Positions 1 through 5,953 of a DNA stretch of 6,064 nt are shown in pieces; the first letter of the stretch is position 1; each line of letters opens with the position of its first letter. Source of the stretch: Desulfobacterales bacterium (GTDB lineage: Bacteria; Desulfobacterota; Desulfobacteria; Desulfobacterales; Desulfosalsimonadaceae); NCBI GenBank assembly GCA_007135795.1, contig SLIE01000120.1, positions 1-6,064 of the forward strand, written 5' to 3'. Position numbers and translations under genes: made by a program. The notes beneath the pieces were generated by a model, which saw only the letters and a program-made list of their open reading frames with translations, did no database searches and was not told the DNA's origin.

Positions 1-281
1 AACTCGCCGTTTTTAACCTGATCGCCGATATTGACCCGAAGTTCCTCCAGACGGCCGGTTACCTTCGGTGCAATGACAAACCTGGCAGAAGGCTTCAGTG
101 TACCTGTAAATTGCGCGATATCGCGAATGGTGTCGCTTTTTATGGCTGTTACTTCAACAGGAACGGACCTTGTTCCCCTGCCGGTTGCCGCGCTGGTGCC
201 GGGTTCATCCGACCCTGAAAACCACCACCCTAAAAACCCGACAAAGGCGATAAGAATAATTGCGAAAAACGTTTTTTTCAC
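1..281 (-). CDS. RND-type efflux periplasmic adaptor (membrane fusion protein), N-terminal part
   Basis: Only the first 93 codons lie in the window; the gene runs off the left edge. The start is GTG at 281, chosen because a clear GGAGGT ribosome site lies at 285-290. Residues 4-21 form a hydrophobic membrane anchor or uncleaved signal (KKTFFAIILIAFVGFLGWW) with no lipobox cysteine. A Gly/Ser/Thr-rich linker follows, then residues 40-93 (starting VPVEVTAI, then TGTLKPSARF, APKVTGRLEEL and NIGDQVKNGE) match the opening strands of the MacA/AcrA-type barrel-sandwich domain. In this family the adaptor bridges an inner-membrane RND or ABC pump to an outer-membrane channel. The pump genes would be expected beyond the left edge, downstream on this strand. 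Family call is confident; substrate is unknown. Confidence 0.85.
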   Translation of the reverse strand, partial: MKKTFFAIILIAFVGFLGWWFSGSDEPGTSAATGRGTRSVPVEVTAIKSDTIRDIAQFTGTLKPSARFVIAPKVTGRLEELRVNIGDQVKNGE

Positions 282-299
282 TTTACCTCCGATATTATA

Positions 300-321
300 A
301 ATACGCGAATGCTCGAGTATT
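300..321. promoter_or_regulatory. Imperfect dyad upstream of the efflux adaptor, candidate operator
   Basis: A 22-bp near-palindrome reads AATAC-G-CGA-ATGC-TCG-A-GTATT: eight base pairs in two blocks around a four-base centre, with one G/A mismatch. It lies about 20 bases upstream of the adaptor start, just before its ribosome site. Efflux operons of this class are often repressed by TetR- or MarR-type regulators binding such dyads, so an operator is a reasonable guess. No regulator gene is visible nearby, and no convincing -35/-10 pair was found directly over the dyad. Confidence 0.3.
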
Positions 322-323
322 CA

Positions 324-629
324 CTATAGCAATTTTTGTGCCTGTTTTATCATATTTTTTGTAATTGGAAAATATTCTAAGACTTTACCGATGTGCAAAA
401 TAAACGCAGCTGACTTGCCGGCAAATATTGTCGAAGCGGAAAGGGTCGAGCCGGAAAAAATTGTCGGACCGGTTATTTTTCGATGCGCGCAATCCCTCAG
501 AACTTCATGCACACTTAGTACTCTGCATTCTTCGGTATTGCGCAAGCCTTGATCTTAAATGTTTTACAAAGTGGAAGTGGTGCGCACAATTTTAGCATCC
601 CGGATATCATCGGGTTTTTGCCGGTTCAT
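324..629 (-). pseudogene. Possible decayed small gene with two in-frame TAA codons
   Basis: A minus-strand ATG at 629 has a strong ribosome site (GGGGAG, 637-642, spacing 7) and a sigma70-like promoter at 688-716. The frame gives 21 residues (begins MNRQKPDDIRDAKIV) and stops at TAA 564-566. It meets a second TAA at 555-557, then stays open in the same frame for about 76 more codons to a TAG at 324-326. The later part (HEVLRDCAHRKITGP, then SGSTLSASTIFAGKSAAF) looks protein-like but matches no family I recognise. Either this is a roughly 100-residue gene killed by two nonsense changes, or the first 21 codons are a genuine tiny ORF or leader peptide ahead of the efflux gene and the rest is chance. 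Confidence 0.25.
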
Positions 630-687
630 ATTATTTCTCCCCTAACGTTTCCTGGTTGATACAAAACATGCAACGCGGTTTTGAAAT

Positions 688-716
688 TTTATATCACATC
701 GCAATGTAAATGCAAA
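688..716 (-). promoter_or_regulatory. Sigma70-like promoter facing the efflux adaptor
   Basis: Read on the minus strand: a -35 TTTGCA (711-716, four of six consensus bases), a 17-base spacer, and a -10 TATAAA (688-693, five of six). Transcription would start near 681, about 50 bases before the ATG at 629. The spacer contains a small dyad, ACAT-CGCA-ATGT (696-707), which could be a regulator site. It could drive the short frame at 629 and read through into the adaptor gene at 281. Confidence 0.45.
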
Positions 717-950
717 GATCATCGGTTTCGCCTGTTGAGCGACGTATTCGGTTTTGAGTTTTTCAGATCTTTCAATAAAACTGTCAAGAATTTTAGTTTT
801 ATTTAGAAATTAGATTGAAAATGGTGTACTATATACTAATACTAATAACATAAAATTAAAATTGACGGCGTCGTTAAAAATCTCTTCTATTTCGTTATGA
901 CGACATAGTATCTATTTGGAATCAAAAGACTACGCCTTATGTATGGACGC
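717..950. other. AT-rich gene-free stretch
   Basis: No supportable reading frame or RNA gene was seen here. The stretch is strongly AT-rich around 770-870, with a short tandem ACTAAT repeat near 835-848. GTCGT at 870-874 and ACGAC at 900-904 form a weak 5-bp inverted repeat with a 25-base loop. The remainder shows no structure I can assign. Confidence 0.5.
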
Positions 951-980
951 TTAACTTAGTGGTTCCGGACAAAATATAAT
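951..980 (+). promoter_or_regulatory. Sigma70-like promoter with perfect TATAAT
   Basis: A perfect -10 TATAAT (975-980) lies 18 bases after TTAACT (951-956, four of six -35 bases). Transcription would begin near 987, about 43 bases before the ATG at 1030. It may drive the broken frame at 1030-1251 and, with no clear terminator between, possibly also the histidine kinase at 1310. Confidence 0.4.
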
Positions 981-1029
981 GGCATTCGGCGGAATAATCC
1001 GATCTTTTTTCTAAAGAATTAGGATCACA

Positions 1030-1251
1030 ATGTCGATAAGTATAATAGATGATTTATTGCGTGCGTATCGAGAATAGAAGCTATAGGTAGGGTTTCGATA
1101 TCGTTCAAGACAACATTCGCAGGCGGCGATCATCGATGTTGGCACCAACCTGCTCGCTCGAGCCAACATATGCTTTAGTGAGGGGCCGCCCAACATGCGA
1201 AAGCGCACCACCAATCCAAATTTTCTCAAAGCCGTAGAACAACTTTTTTAG
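1030..1251 (+). pseudogene. Short degenerate gene with two in-frame TAG codons
   Basis: An ATG at 1030 follows AGGA (1021-1024) and a promoter-like sequence at 951-980. The frame reads MSISIIDDLLRAYRE, stops at TAG 1075-1077, meets a second TAG at 1084-1086, then stays open in the same frame to TAG 1249-1251. The second half (AAIIDVGTNLLARANICF, then PPNMRKRTTNPNFLKAVEQLF) looks like coding sequence, with amphipathic helical stretches. Each internal TAG is one C-to-T change from CAG (Gln), so a gene of about 73 residues that has decayed is the simplest reading. I do not recognise the family. The same-frame continuity could be chance (one in three), so confidence is modest. Confidence 0.35.
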
Positions 1252-1309
1252 ACCGCTTGTAACATATATCAATGCAGGGTAACGTATTACTACTGAAATG
1301 GAGCTGCGT

Positions 1310-3274
1310 ATGACTGACCAAGCATCACGTCACAGCATTCAAACCCATTCACATCACCTGGATAATTCGCCTGAGATTTTAATGGACGCGCCCATTGGAT
1401 TCTTTATGTCCACGCCGAAAGGAAGGTTCCTGTCCGTGAATCAGTCACTGGCCCGTATGTCTGGGTACAATACGCCCAAGGAACTGATTGGTCTGATTAC
1501 GGATACAGGGTCCCAATTTTATACCGATCCCGCGGATATGAAAGCATTTCATCGTCTTCTTGAAATTCATGGTTATGTGGTCGATTTCGAATGTCAATTG
1601 CGCCATAGAAACGGCTCTGCCTATTGGACCTCCACCAGTGCCAGGGTCATCAAGGATGCAAGTGGCACGATTGTCCATTACCAAGGGTTTATTACGGATA
1701 TCGACAGTTCAAAGAAATTGGAGAAATCTTTGCGTGAAAGCGAAAGGCGGTTCTCTAAAATTTTCAAAGCCAGTCCCACACCCCAGGTCATCTCTGATAT
1801 CCGGACCGGAAAATTCATTGATGTCAATGATCGATGGGCCGATATGCTGGGCTATACAAGAGAGGCGTTGATCGGTCGGACATCTGATGAACTCGGGATA
1901 TGGGTTGATGCCGAAGAGCGAAAGCGAATCGGGGCACGGCTTCAACACCAGGGATCTTTCAAGGATGAGCCCGTTGAATTCAGAACCAGGGAAGGGCATT
2001 CGGTTATGACGCTTTGTTCCGGGGTCACAATCGAGTTGTTGGGTCGTGAAGTAATGCTCTTGATGATTTATGATGAAACCGAACGCCATCAGGCCAGTCA
2101 GGAACAGAAGCGACTGCAGGATCAATTGAACCATTCCCAGAAAATGGAGTCGATCGGCCATCTGGCCGGAGGCGTCGCGCATGAATTCAACAACATGCTG
2201 AATGTGATTCTCGGTTATTCGGAATTGTTGTTGGAAGAGATAGAGCCTTCAGAGCCATTATATAACAGTCTCAAGGAAATACACAATGCCGCCCGTCGTT
2301 CCGCGGATATCGCCCGGCAGCTTCAAGCCTTTGCCCGCAAGCAAACCATCGCCCCCGGGGTGCTAGATCTGAATGGCACCATAGAAAGCATAATGAAGAT
2401 GCTTCGGTGTCTTATCCGGGAGGAAATTGAACTAGCATGGTTTCCGGGTAGCGACATATGGCCTGTCCGGATGGATCCCTCGCAAATCAATCAGATCCTT
2501 ACAAACCTTTGTCTAAATGCCTGTGATGCCATTAGTGAAAACGGCAGGATCGTCATCGAAACAAAAAAGTATAGTTTTACACAGTCATTTTGCTTGAACC
2601 ATCCTGAATATATACCCGGGGATTATGTTCTGCTTGGGATCAGTGATGACGGATGCGGTATGAAAAAGGAAATTTTTTCGCATTTGTTTGAACCATTTTT
2701 CACGACCAAGGGTGAGGGCGCAGGAAGTGGGTTGGGGCTTTCCACTGTTTATGGCATGGTAAAGCAGAACAACGGTTTTATAAATGTGTCCAGTGAGACT
2801 GAAAAAGGTACCAGCGTGAGTATTTATCTGCCGCGATATGAAGCCGAAATCATAAGTGCAAAAACCAAAGCGGAAACGGAAAGAAAAGTTCCAAGGGGTC
2901 AGGGGGAATTGGTGCTGGTGGTCGAAGATGAAAGCGCTATCTTGAAACTTGCTGTGGAAATGCTCGAAAATCTTGAATACCGGGTGTTACCGGCGATTTC
3001 TCCGAGTGTGGCCATGCTGTTGGCCACAAAGCACCTGGGAAAGATCAGTTTACTGATAACCGATGTGGTTATGCCGGAAATGAGCGGTCGCGAACTCGCT
3101 GACCAGCTTCAGGCATCCTGTCCCGACCTCAAGACGTTGTTTATGTCCGGTTATACGTCCGATGTAATCGCTCACAGAGGGGTTATAGACGAAGTTATCA
3201 ATTTTATTCCCAAACCTTTTTCCATACGTGAACTGGCCATAAAGGTGCACGACGTTCTGCAGCAGGCAAGATGA
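1310..3274 (+). CDS. Soluble PAS-PAS hybrid sensor histidine kinase with C-terminal receiver domain
   Basis: The 654-residue protein has no membrane segment or signal peptide, so it should act in the cytoplasm. Domains in order: PAS 1 (about 20-134), PAS 2 (about 142-260), a short coiled linker, HisKA (about 278-345) with phospho-acceptor His291 in GGVAHEFNN, HATPase (about 385-510) and a receiver (about 534-650). ATP-site motifs are intact: N box with Asn403, G1 DDGCGM (446-451), F box FEPFFTTK (460-467) and G2 GSGLGL (472-477). The receiver has acidic Glu539/Asp540, phospho-acceptor Asp585 (TDVVMP), Ser613 and Lys635 (KP). The start at 1310 is preferred over the in-frame ATG at 1298, because GGAG at 1300-1303 is well spaced only for 1310. 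The family autophosphorylates on His and passes phosphate to the attached Asp. No separate response regulator or HPt gene is adjacent, so the output and the PAS ligand are unknown. Confidence 0.93.
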   Translation: MTDQASRHSIQTHSHHLDNSPEILMDAPIGFFMSTPKGRFLSVNQSLARMSGYNTPKELIGLITDTGSQFYTDPADMKAFHRLLEIHGYVVDFECQLRHRNGSAYWTSTSARVIKDASGTIVHYQGFITDIDSSKKLEKSLRESERRFSKIFKASPTPQVISDIRTGKFIDVNDRWADMLGYTREALIGRTSDELGIWVDAEERKRIGARLQHQGSFKDEPVEFRTREGHSVMTLCSGVTIELLGREVMLLMIYDETERHQASQEQKRLQDQLNHSQKMESIGHLAGGVAHEFNNMLNVILGYSELLLEEIEPSEPLYNSLKEIHNAARRSADIARQLQAFARKQTIAPGVLDLNGTIESIMKMLRCLIREEIELAWFPGSDIWPVRMDPSQINQILTNLCLNACDAISENGRIVIETKKYSFTQSFCLNHPEYIPGDYVLLGISDDGCGMKKEIFSHLFEPFFTTKGEGAGSGLGLSTVYGMVKQNNGFINVSSETEKGTSVSIYLPRYEAEIISAKTKAETERKVPRGQGELVLVVEDESAILKLAVEMLENLEYRVLPAISPSVAMLLATKHLGKISLLITDVVMPEMSGRELADQLQASCPDLKTLFMSGYTSDVIAHRGVIDEVINFIPKPFSIRELAIKVHDVLQQAR

Positions 3275-3414
3275 AACAAGTACAGTTTGCTCAATGGTGA
3301 AATGGGGACTTTACAGTATTTCCCGGACAATCGTTTTTCTTTATCTTAATGGTCAGTTTATTTGTCTGAAGGTTTTACATTGCTTCATACAACCTGAAAC
3401 TTGAGGGGCAGAGT

Positions 3415-3720
3415 ATGACCACTTTTATTATGCTTACCCGCTTGTCATCCCAGGCCATTTCTTCACCGGCCACATTGGAATCATTGGAAAAAAAGGTCAA
3501 GGAGCGGATTCAGTCGGAGTGTCCGGAGGTGGAATGGGTTCATAATTTTGCCGTATTGGGTCCTTATGATTATCTGGATGTTTTTCGTGCACCGGATATG
3601 CAAAGCGCCTTCAAGGTGTCGACGATTGTTCGCTCTTTCGGCCATGCACAAACAGAAGTGTGGGGCGCCACTGAATGGGCACAATACAAGGATTTGATTC
3701 GGAACCTGCCGGAAAGGTGA
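3415..3720 (+). CDS. GYD-domain protein
   Basis: The 101-residue protein matches the GYD family (PF08734) along its whole length. Visible marks are the N-terminal strand TTFIMLTRLS, the family's signature GPYDYLDVF at 49-57 (here GPYD in place of GxYD), and the C-terminal GHAQTEVWGATEW (76-88). These small proteins adopt a ferredoxin-like alpha/beta fold. Their biochemical role is not established, and I give none. The ATG is supported by GAGGGG at 3403-3408, six bases upstream. The gene is co-directional with the kinase but 140 bases away, so co-transcription is possible but not shown. It converges on the acyl-CoA synthetase fragment 44 bases downstream. Confidence 0.88.
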   Translation: MTTFIMLTRLSSQAISSPATLESLEKKVKERIQSECPEVEWVHNFAVLGPYDYLDVFRAPDMQSAFKVSTIVRSFGHAQTEVWGATEWAQYKDLIRNLPER

Positions 3721-3764
3721 CCCAAAGGTGCCCAGGCATCCCCGCGACGCTCCTGGTCCGCGAA

Positions 3765-4178
3765 TCAGTGCTTGGAGGAAATCCTTTTTTGGAATTCAGA
3801 ATATTCGGCCAGTTTGGAAAGTGAGCCGATGGCGCGATGAAGCCCTTCAAAAACCGGAATGCCGGCTTCCAGCAAAATATCTTTCAGCATGGTAACCGTT
3901 TTTCGTATGTCATCAGGGGGGATAAACTGTCGCCAGACAACCATCAAAGGCTTGCCATGAAGGCGGGCGCGCCCCTCTCCGGCCAGGTAGTGTGCAATGG
4001 TTTTGATGAGTACGCCGTCCTCCATGTCATAAAGCCAGTCCAGGGGAAGCGAGACAATGACATTGTCAATTTCATCGCTTTCCACAAGAATGTCGAATAT
4101 CCTTCCCAGAAGGTCCAATTGCATAAAGGCAAACATGGAATCAATCGGGTTTCTCAACATATTCCCCTGGGGTGGAAT
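3765..4178 (-). pseudogene. ADP-forming acyl-CoA synthetase, 5'-truncated C-terminal fragment
   Basis: From about 4178 down to the TGA at 3765, the minus strand encodes roughly 137 residues typical of the C-terminal ligase-CoA region of the acetate--CoA ligase (ADP-forming) family: GNMLRNPIDSMFAFMQL, NVIVSLPLDWLY, HGKPLMVVWRQF and AGIPVFEGLHRAIGSL, ending in a normal-looking tail (AEYSEFQKR). The intact enzyme interconverts acyl-CoA + ADP + Pi with acid + CoA + ATP, and needs upstream CoA-binding and ATP-grasp regions that are absent here. The frame stays open to an ATG at 4301, but residues before about 42 are antisense to an MFS fragment, so that start is not genuine. There is no ribosome site at the junction. 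The fragment has no frameshift or stop, which suggests recent truncation. Confidence 0.8.
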
Positions 4179-4320
4179 GAACGCCTTTTCCGGCTTTCTG
4201 GCCGACAGGATAGGATTGGAGCAGACCTTCTGGATTCTTGCGATCACGCCTCTGCTCAGCGCGGGACTCGCGACATTGTTCAAGAGTGTTCCGGCAGACA
4301 AGAATCGGAATGAAGCCTGA
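4171..4320 (+). pseudogene. MFS transporter, C-terminal fragment
   Basis: About 49 codons ending at TGA 4318-4320 read as the last part of a major facilitator superfamily permease: a GFLADRIGLEQTFW loop-to-helix motif (the GxLADRxG-like cytoplasmic loop), a final hydrophobic helix ILAITPLLSAGLATLF, and a short charged tail (PADKNRNEA). The other transmembrane helices are missing. To the left, the sequence becomes the acyl-CoA synthetase fragment on the opposite strand. The frame can be extended to an ATG at 4057, but that part is antisense to the synthetase and meaningless. It is a remnant with no function expected. Codons are intact, so the break looks recent. Substrate cannot be told. Confidence 0.65.
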
Positions 4321-4523
4321 TGAATTCGGATGAGCAGTTATATCAAAGCTCTTTACGGCGTCCGGCGCTGCAAATGCATATTGGCTTTCCTTCATTTAAC
4401 AGATTATATTCATTTATTGTGGAAGGGTGATTTTCGATTTCGTAATTTATGGCAAGAGATTTTTGCGAAACCCATGATTGTTATGCGGGCACTAAATAAC
4501 AAATCAGAATTGAGGAAAACAAA

Positions 4524-5066
4524 ATGCAGGCACGTGGACTGTTAATGATCGAGCATCGTCTGATTGATCGCATGATCGGGGTGATCAAAAATGCACTGGC
4601 GAAAATTGAGACAACGCAGAAGGTCGACCCTGTATTCGTCGATAATGTGGTTGAATTCATCCGGGTTTATGCCGACCGCACCCATCATGGCAAAGAGGAG
4701 GATATCCTTTTCCGGAATCTGCGTGAGCGGTCAATGTCGGATGAAAACGAACGAATCATGAATGAATTAATTGAAGAACATGTTTTTGGCCGACAAACCA
4801 CCAAGTCCCTTGTTGAAGCAAACGAGCGTTATCGCAATGGGGATAATTCAGCACTGTCAGAGATTGGAAGCAAACTTCGGACACTGACTGAATTTTACCC
4901 AAAGCACATTGAAAAAGAGGACAAGGTTTTTTTCCCGGCGTCCCGGGCTTACTTTACGGACAACGAAGATCAGGCCATGCTGTCTGAATTCCTGGAATTT
5001 GACAGGAAGATGATTCATGAAGCATACGGTGCCATCGTCAAACGGTTTGAGGAATTGTACGCTTGA
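4524..5066 (+). CDS. Hemerythrin-like domain protein
   Basis: The 180-residue, all-helical protein matches hemerythrin HHE cation-binding domains (PF01814). Candidate di-iron ligands are spaced as in the family: His11 (helix A, IEHRLIDRM), His55 and Glu59 (HHGKEED), His86 (EEHVFGR) and His128 with Glu132/Asp133 (HIEKEDKVFF). The HxxxH pair of classical hemerythrins is reduced here to His86 with Arg90, a common variant in bacterial homologues. Members bind O2, NO or iron, or help repair iron centres; which applies here is not shown. The protein is soluble, with no signal peptide. The ATG is supported by GAGG at 4512-4515. It stands alone, about 200 bases after the MFS remnant; no convincing promoter was seen in that gap. 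It converges on the membrane protein at 5303. Confidence 0.9.
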   Translation: MQARGLLMIEHRLIDRMIGVIKNALAKIETTQKVDPVFVDNVVEFIRVYADRTHHGKEEDILFRNLRERSMSDENERIMNELIEEHVFGRQTTKSLVEANERYRNGDNSALSEIGSKLRTLTEFYPKHIEKEDKVFFPASRAYFTDNEDQAMLSEFLEFDRKMIHEAYGAIVKRFEELYA

Positions 5067-5087
5067 TTTACTGAGCGTGAAATAGAT

Positions 5088-5126
5088 GGTAAAAATATAA
5101 AAACCCCTGTGGGGTGTGCTTTTACC
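5088..5126 (+). terminator. Stem-loop after the hemerythrin gene, possible terminator
   Basis: GGTAAAA (5088-5094) pairs with TTTTACC (5120-5126), and inside it ACCCC-TGT-GGGGT (5103-5115) forms a second tight hairpin, separated by unpaired A/T-rich bases. It lies 21 bases after the hemerythrin stop. There is no clean T-run after the stem, so a weak terminator or an mRNA 3'-end stabiliser are both possible. Confidence 0.4.
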
Positions 5127-5156
5127 GTTTGAGCCTGACAATGGTTCTGTTTATTT

Positions 5157-5300
5157 AGTGCCTGAACGAAAACCGTCTTTTTCGCCAATCTCTGCGTCCG
5201 GCTCAAATTTTAATCCTTAAAATACGCTCAGTATTCCTGTGATTAAAATTTTCGCCGTCCTTAGACCTTGACGATAAATCCTGGTTTTCGTTCGGGCACT
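5157..5300. repeat. 144-bp foldback element, MITE-like or intergenic dispersed repeat
   Basis: The ends are AGTGCCTGAACGAAAACC (5157-5174) and its near-perfect complement (5283-5300). The one non-Watson-Crick position is T5163 against G5294. Further inward, 5178-5188 pairs with 5268-5278 (9 of 11), CGGC 5199-5202 with GCCG 5254-5257, AAATTTTAATC 5205-5215 exactly with 5241-5251, and AATAC 5221-5225 with GTATT 5231-5235, all in one constant register. The element therefore folds into a single long hairpin. ATTT flanks both ends (5153-5156 and 5301-5304), as a target duplication might. It has no coding capacity and sits between convergent genes, where it could act as a two-way terminator. From memory it resembles repeats scattered in Desulfobacterota genomes; this could not be verified here. 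Confidence 0.75.
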
Positions 5301-5302
5301 AT

Positions 5303-5938
5303 TTAGGATTTACGAGGGGATTGACGATATACCAACTTTTTGGTGATCATAAGAACCTCCATCAAATCAGGCGTCAGTCTTTCGGTATAGCTGAAGCAAC
5401 TCATAAACATTGCCATCGTCGGTATGGCGCAGACGATGACGATCAGTTCCAGGCTTGAAAAACCGAGTGTGCGGCAGATAATATATGCAACCATTATTGT
5501 CATGGTTGTTCCCCAGAAAAATAATTTCGAAAAAAACCCCAATGAAAGATAAAAATACGGCCCAATATGTAAAAACCAGCAGGCGGCACTGATGCCAATG
5601 GATACCAGAAATGCCGTTAATGTCATATCTTTAGAAAATACCCAGTAATTCTGATTCATAACCTCGTTTATGGCTAAGGCTTTTTCGGGGAAGATGATTA
5701 GAAAATTCTGCCCGACGATGGTTTGCTGATAAATTGTCCACATTATGTAACTCAGGTACAATAAGCCGACGCAAAGGAGATAAACCACCGCACACAATAA
5801 AATGGCTTCCGTAATTGTGGAGAAAAAAATGCGAATATAGCGTTCAACCCGACCTTTTAACTGAAAACTTAAAGTATCGGTTAAGGATCGATCATCTATC
5901 AGTTTTTTCCGGTAAGTTTTTAGAAGAAATAGATTCAT
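5303..5938 (-). CDS. Unrecognised four-helix inner-membrane protein
   Basis: The 211-residue protein has a basic, charged N-terminus (about 1-38, KTYRKKLIDDR), then four hydrophobic segments at about 44-70, 104-126, 133-157 and 160-183. A loop of about 35 residues lies between helices 1 and 2 (74-103), and the C-terminal tail is basic (TKKLVYRQSPRKS). I recognise no family and see no catalytic or metal-binding motif; cysteines are scattered within the helices. The ATG at 5938 has no good ribosome site (only GGGA immediately upstream) and lies inside an inverted repeat. The TAA stop (5303-5305) falls in the right flank of the foldback element, so the last residues may have been shaped by its insertion. 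A membrane location is well supported; function is unknown. Confidence 0.65.
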   Translation of the reverse strand: MNLFLLKTYRKKLIDDRSLTDTLSFQLKGRVERYIRIFFSTITEAILLCAVVYLLCVGLLYLSYIMWTIYQQTIVGQNFLIIFPEKALAINEVMNQNYWVFSKDMTLTAFLVSIGISAACWFLHIGPYFYLSLGFFSKLFFWGTTMTIMVAYIICRTLGFSSLELIVIVCAIPTMAMFMSCFSYTERLTPDLMEVLMITKKLVYRQSPRKS

Positions 5939-5953
5939 ATCCCGATTATGAAT
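5933..5953. promoter_or_regulatory. Inverted repeat spanning the start codon of the membrane protein
   Basis: ATTCATA (5933-5939) and TATGAAT (5947-5953) are exact complements around a seven-base centre. In the minus-strand mRNA the AUG lies in the 3' arm and the GGGA just before it lies in the loop, so the hairpin could limit initiation. As DNA it could be a repressor site. Confidence 0.35.

Noticed and set aside
1075..1086. In-frame TAG codons as pyrrolysine or another recoding signal
   Set aside because: Two TAGs three codons apart in a tiny frame of unknown family, with no methylamine methyltransferase context, fit nonsense decay better.
1298..1309. ATG at 1298 as the kinase start
   Set aside because: No ribosome site precedes it; GGAG at 1300-1303, overlapping that ATG, suits the start at 1310.
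3362..3390. Possible promoter TTGTCT-N17-TCATAC before the GYD gene
   Set aside because: The -10 matches only two of six consensus bases.
3721..3764. CCAGG/CCTGG pairing as a terminator between the GYD gene and the synthetase remnant
   Set aside because: Only 5 bp with a long loop and no T-run on either strand.
4179..4301. Upstream extension of the synthetase frame to an ATG at 4301, giving a 178-residue protein
   Set aside because: Those codons are the antisense of the MFS C-terminus and do not resemble the enzyme family.
3837..4313. A 158-codon plus-strand frame
   Set aside because: It is antisense to the acyl-CoA synthetase fragment, overlaps the MFS remnant in a different frame, and has no ribosome site or family features.
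4450..4466. Sigma54-like promoter (TGGCA ... TTTGC) before the hemerythrin gene
   Set aside because: The GG and GC doublets are two bases too far apart for the fixed -24/-12 spacing.
4330..4545. A 71-codon plus-strand open frame between the MFS remnant and the hemerythrin gene
   Set aside because: No ribosome site, odd composition, no family resemblance, and it overlaps the well-supported hemerythrin start in another frame.
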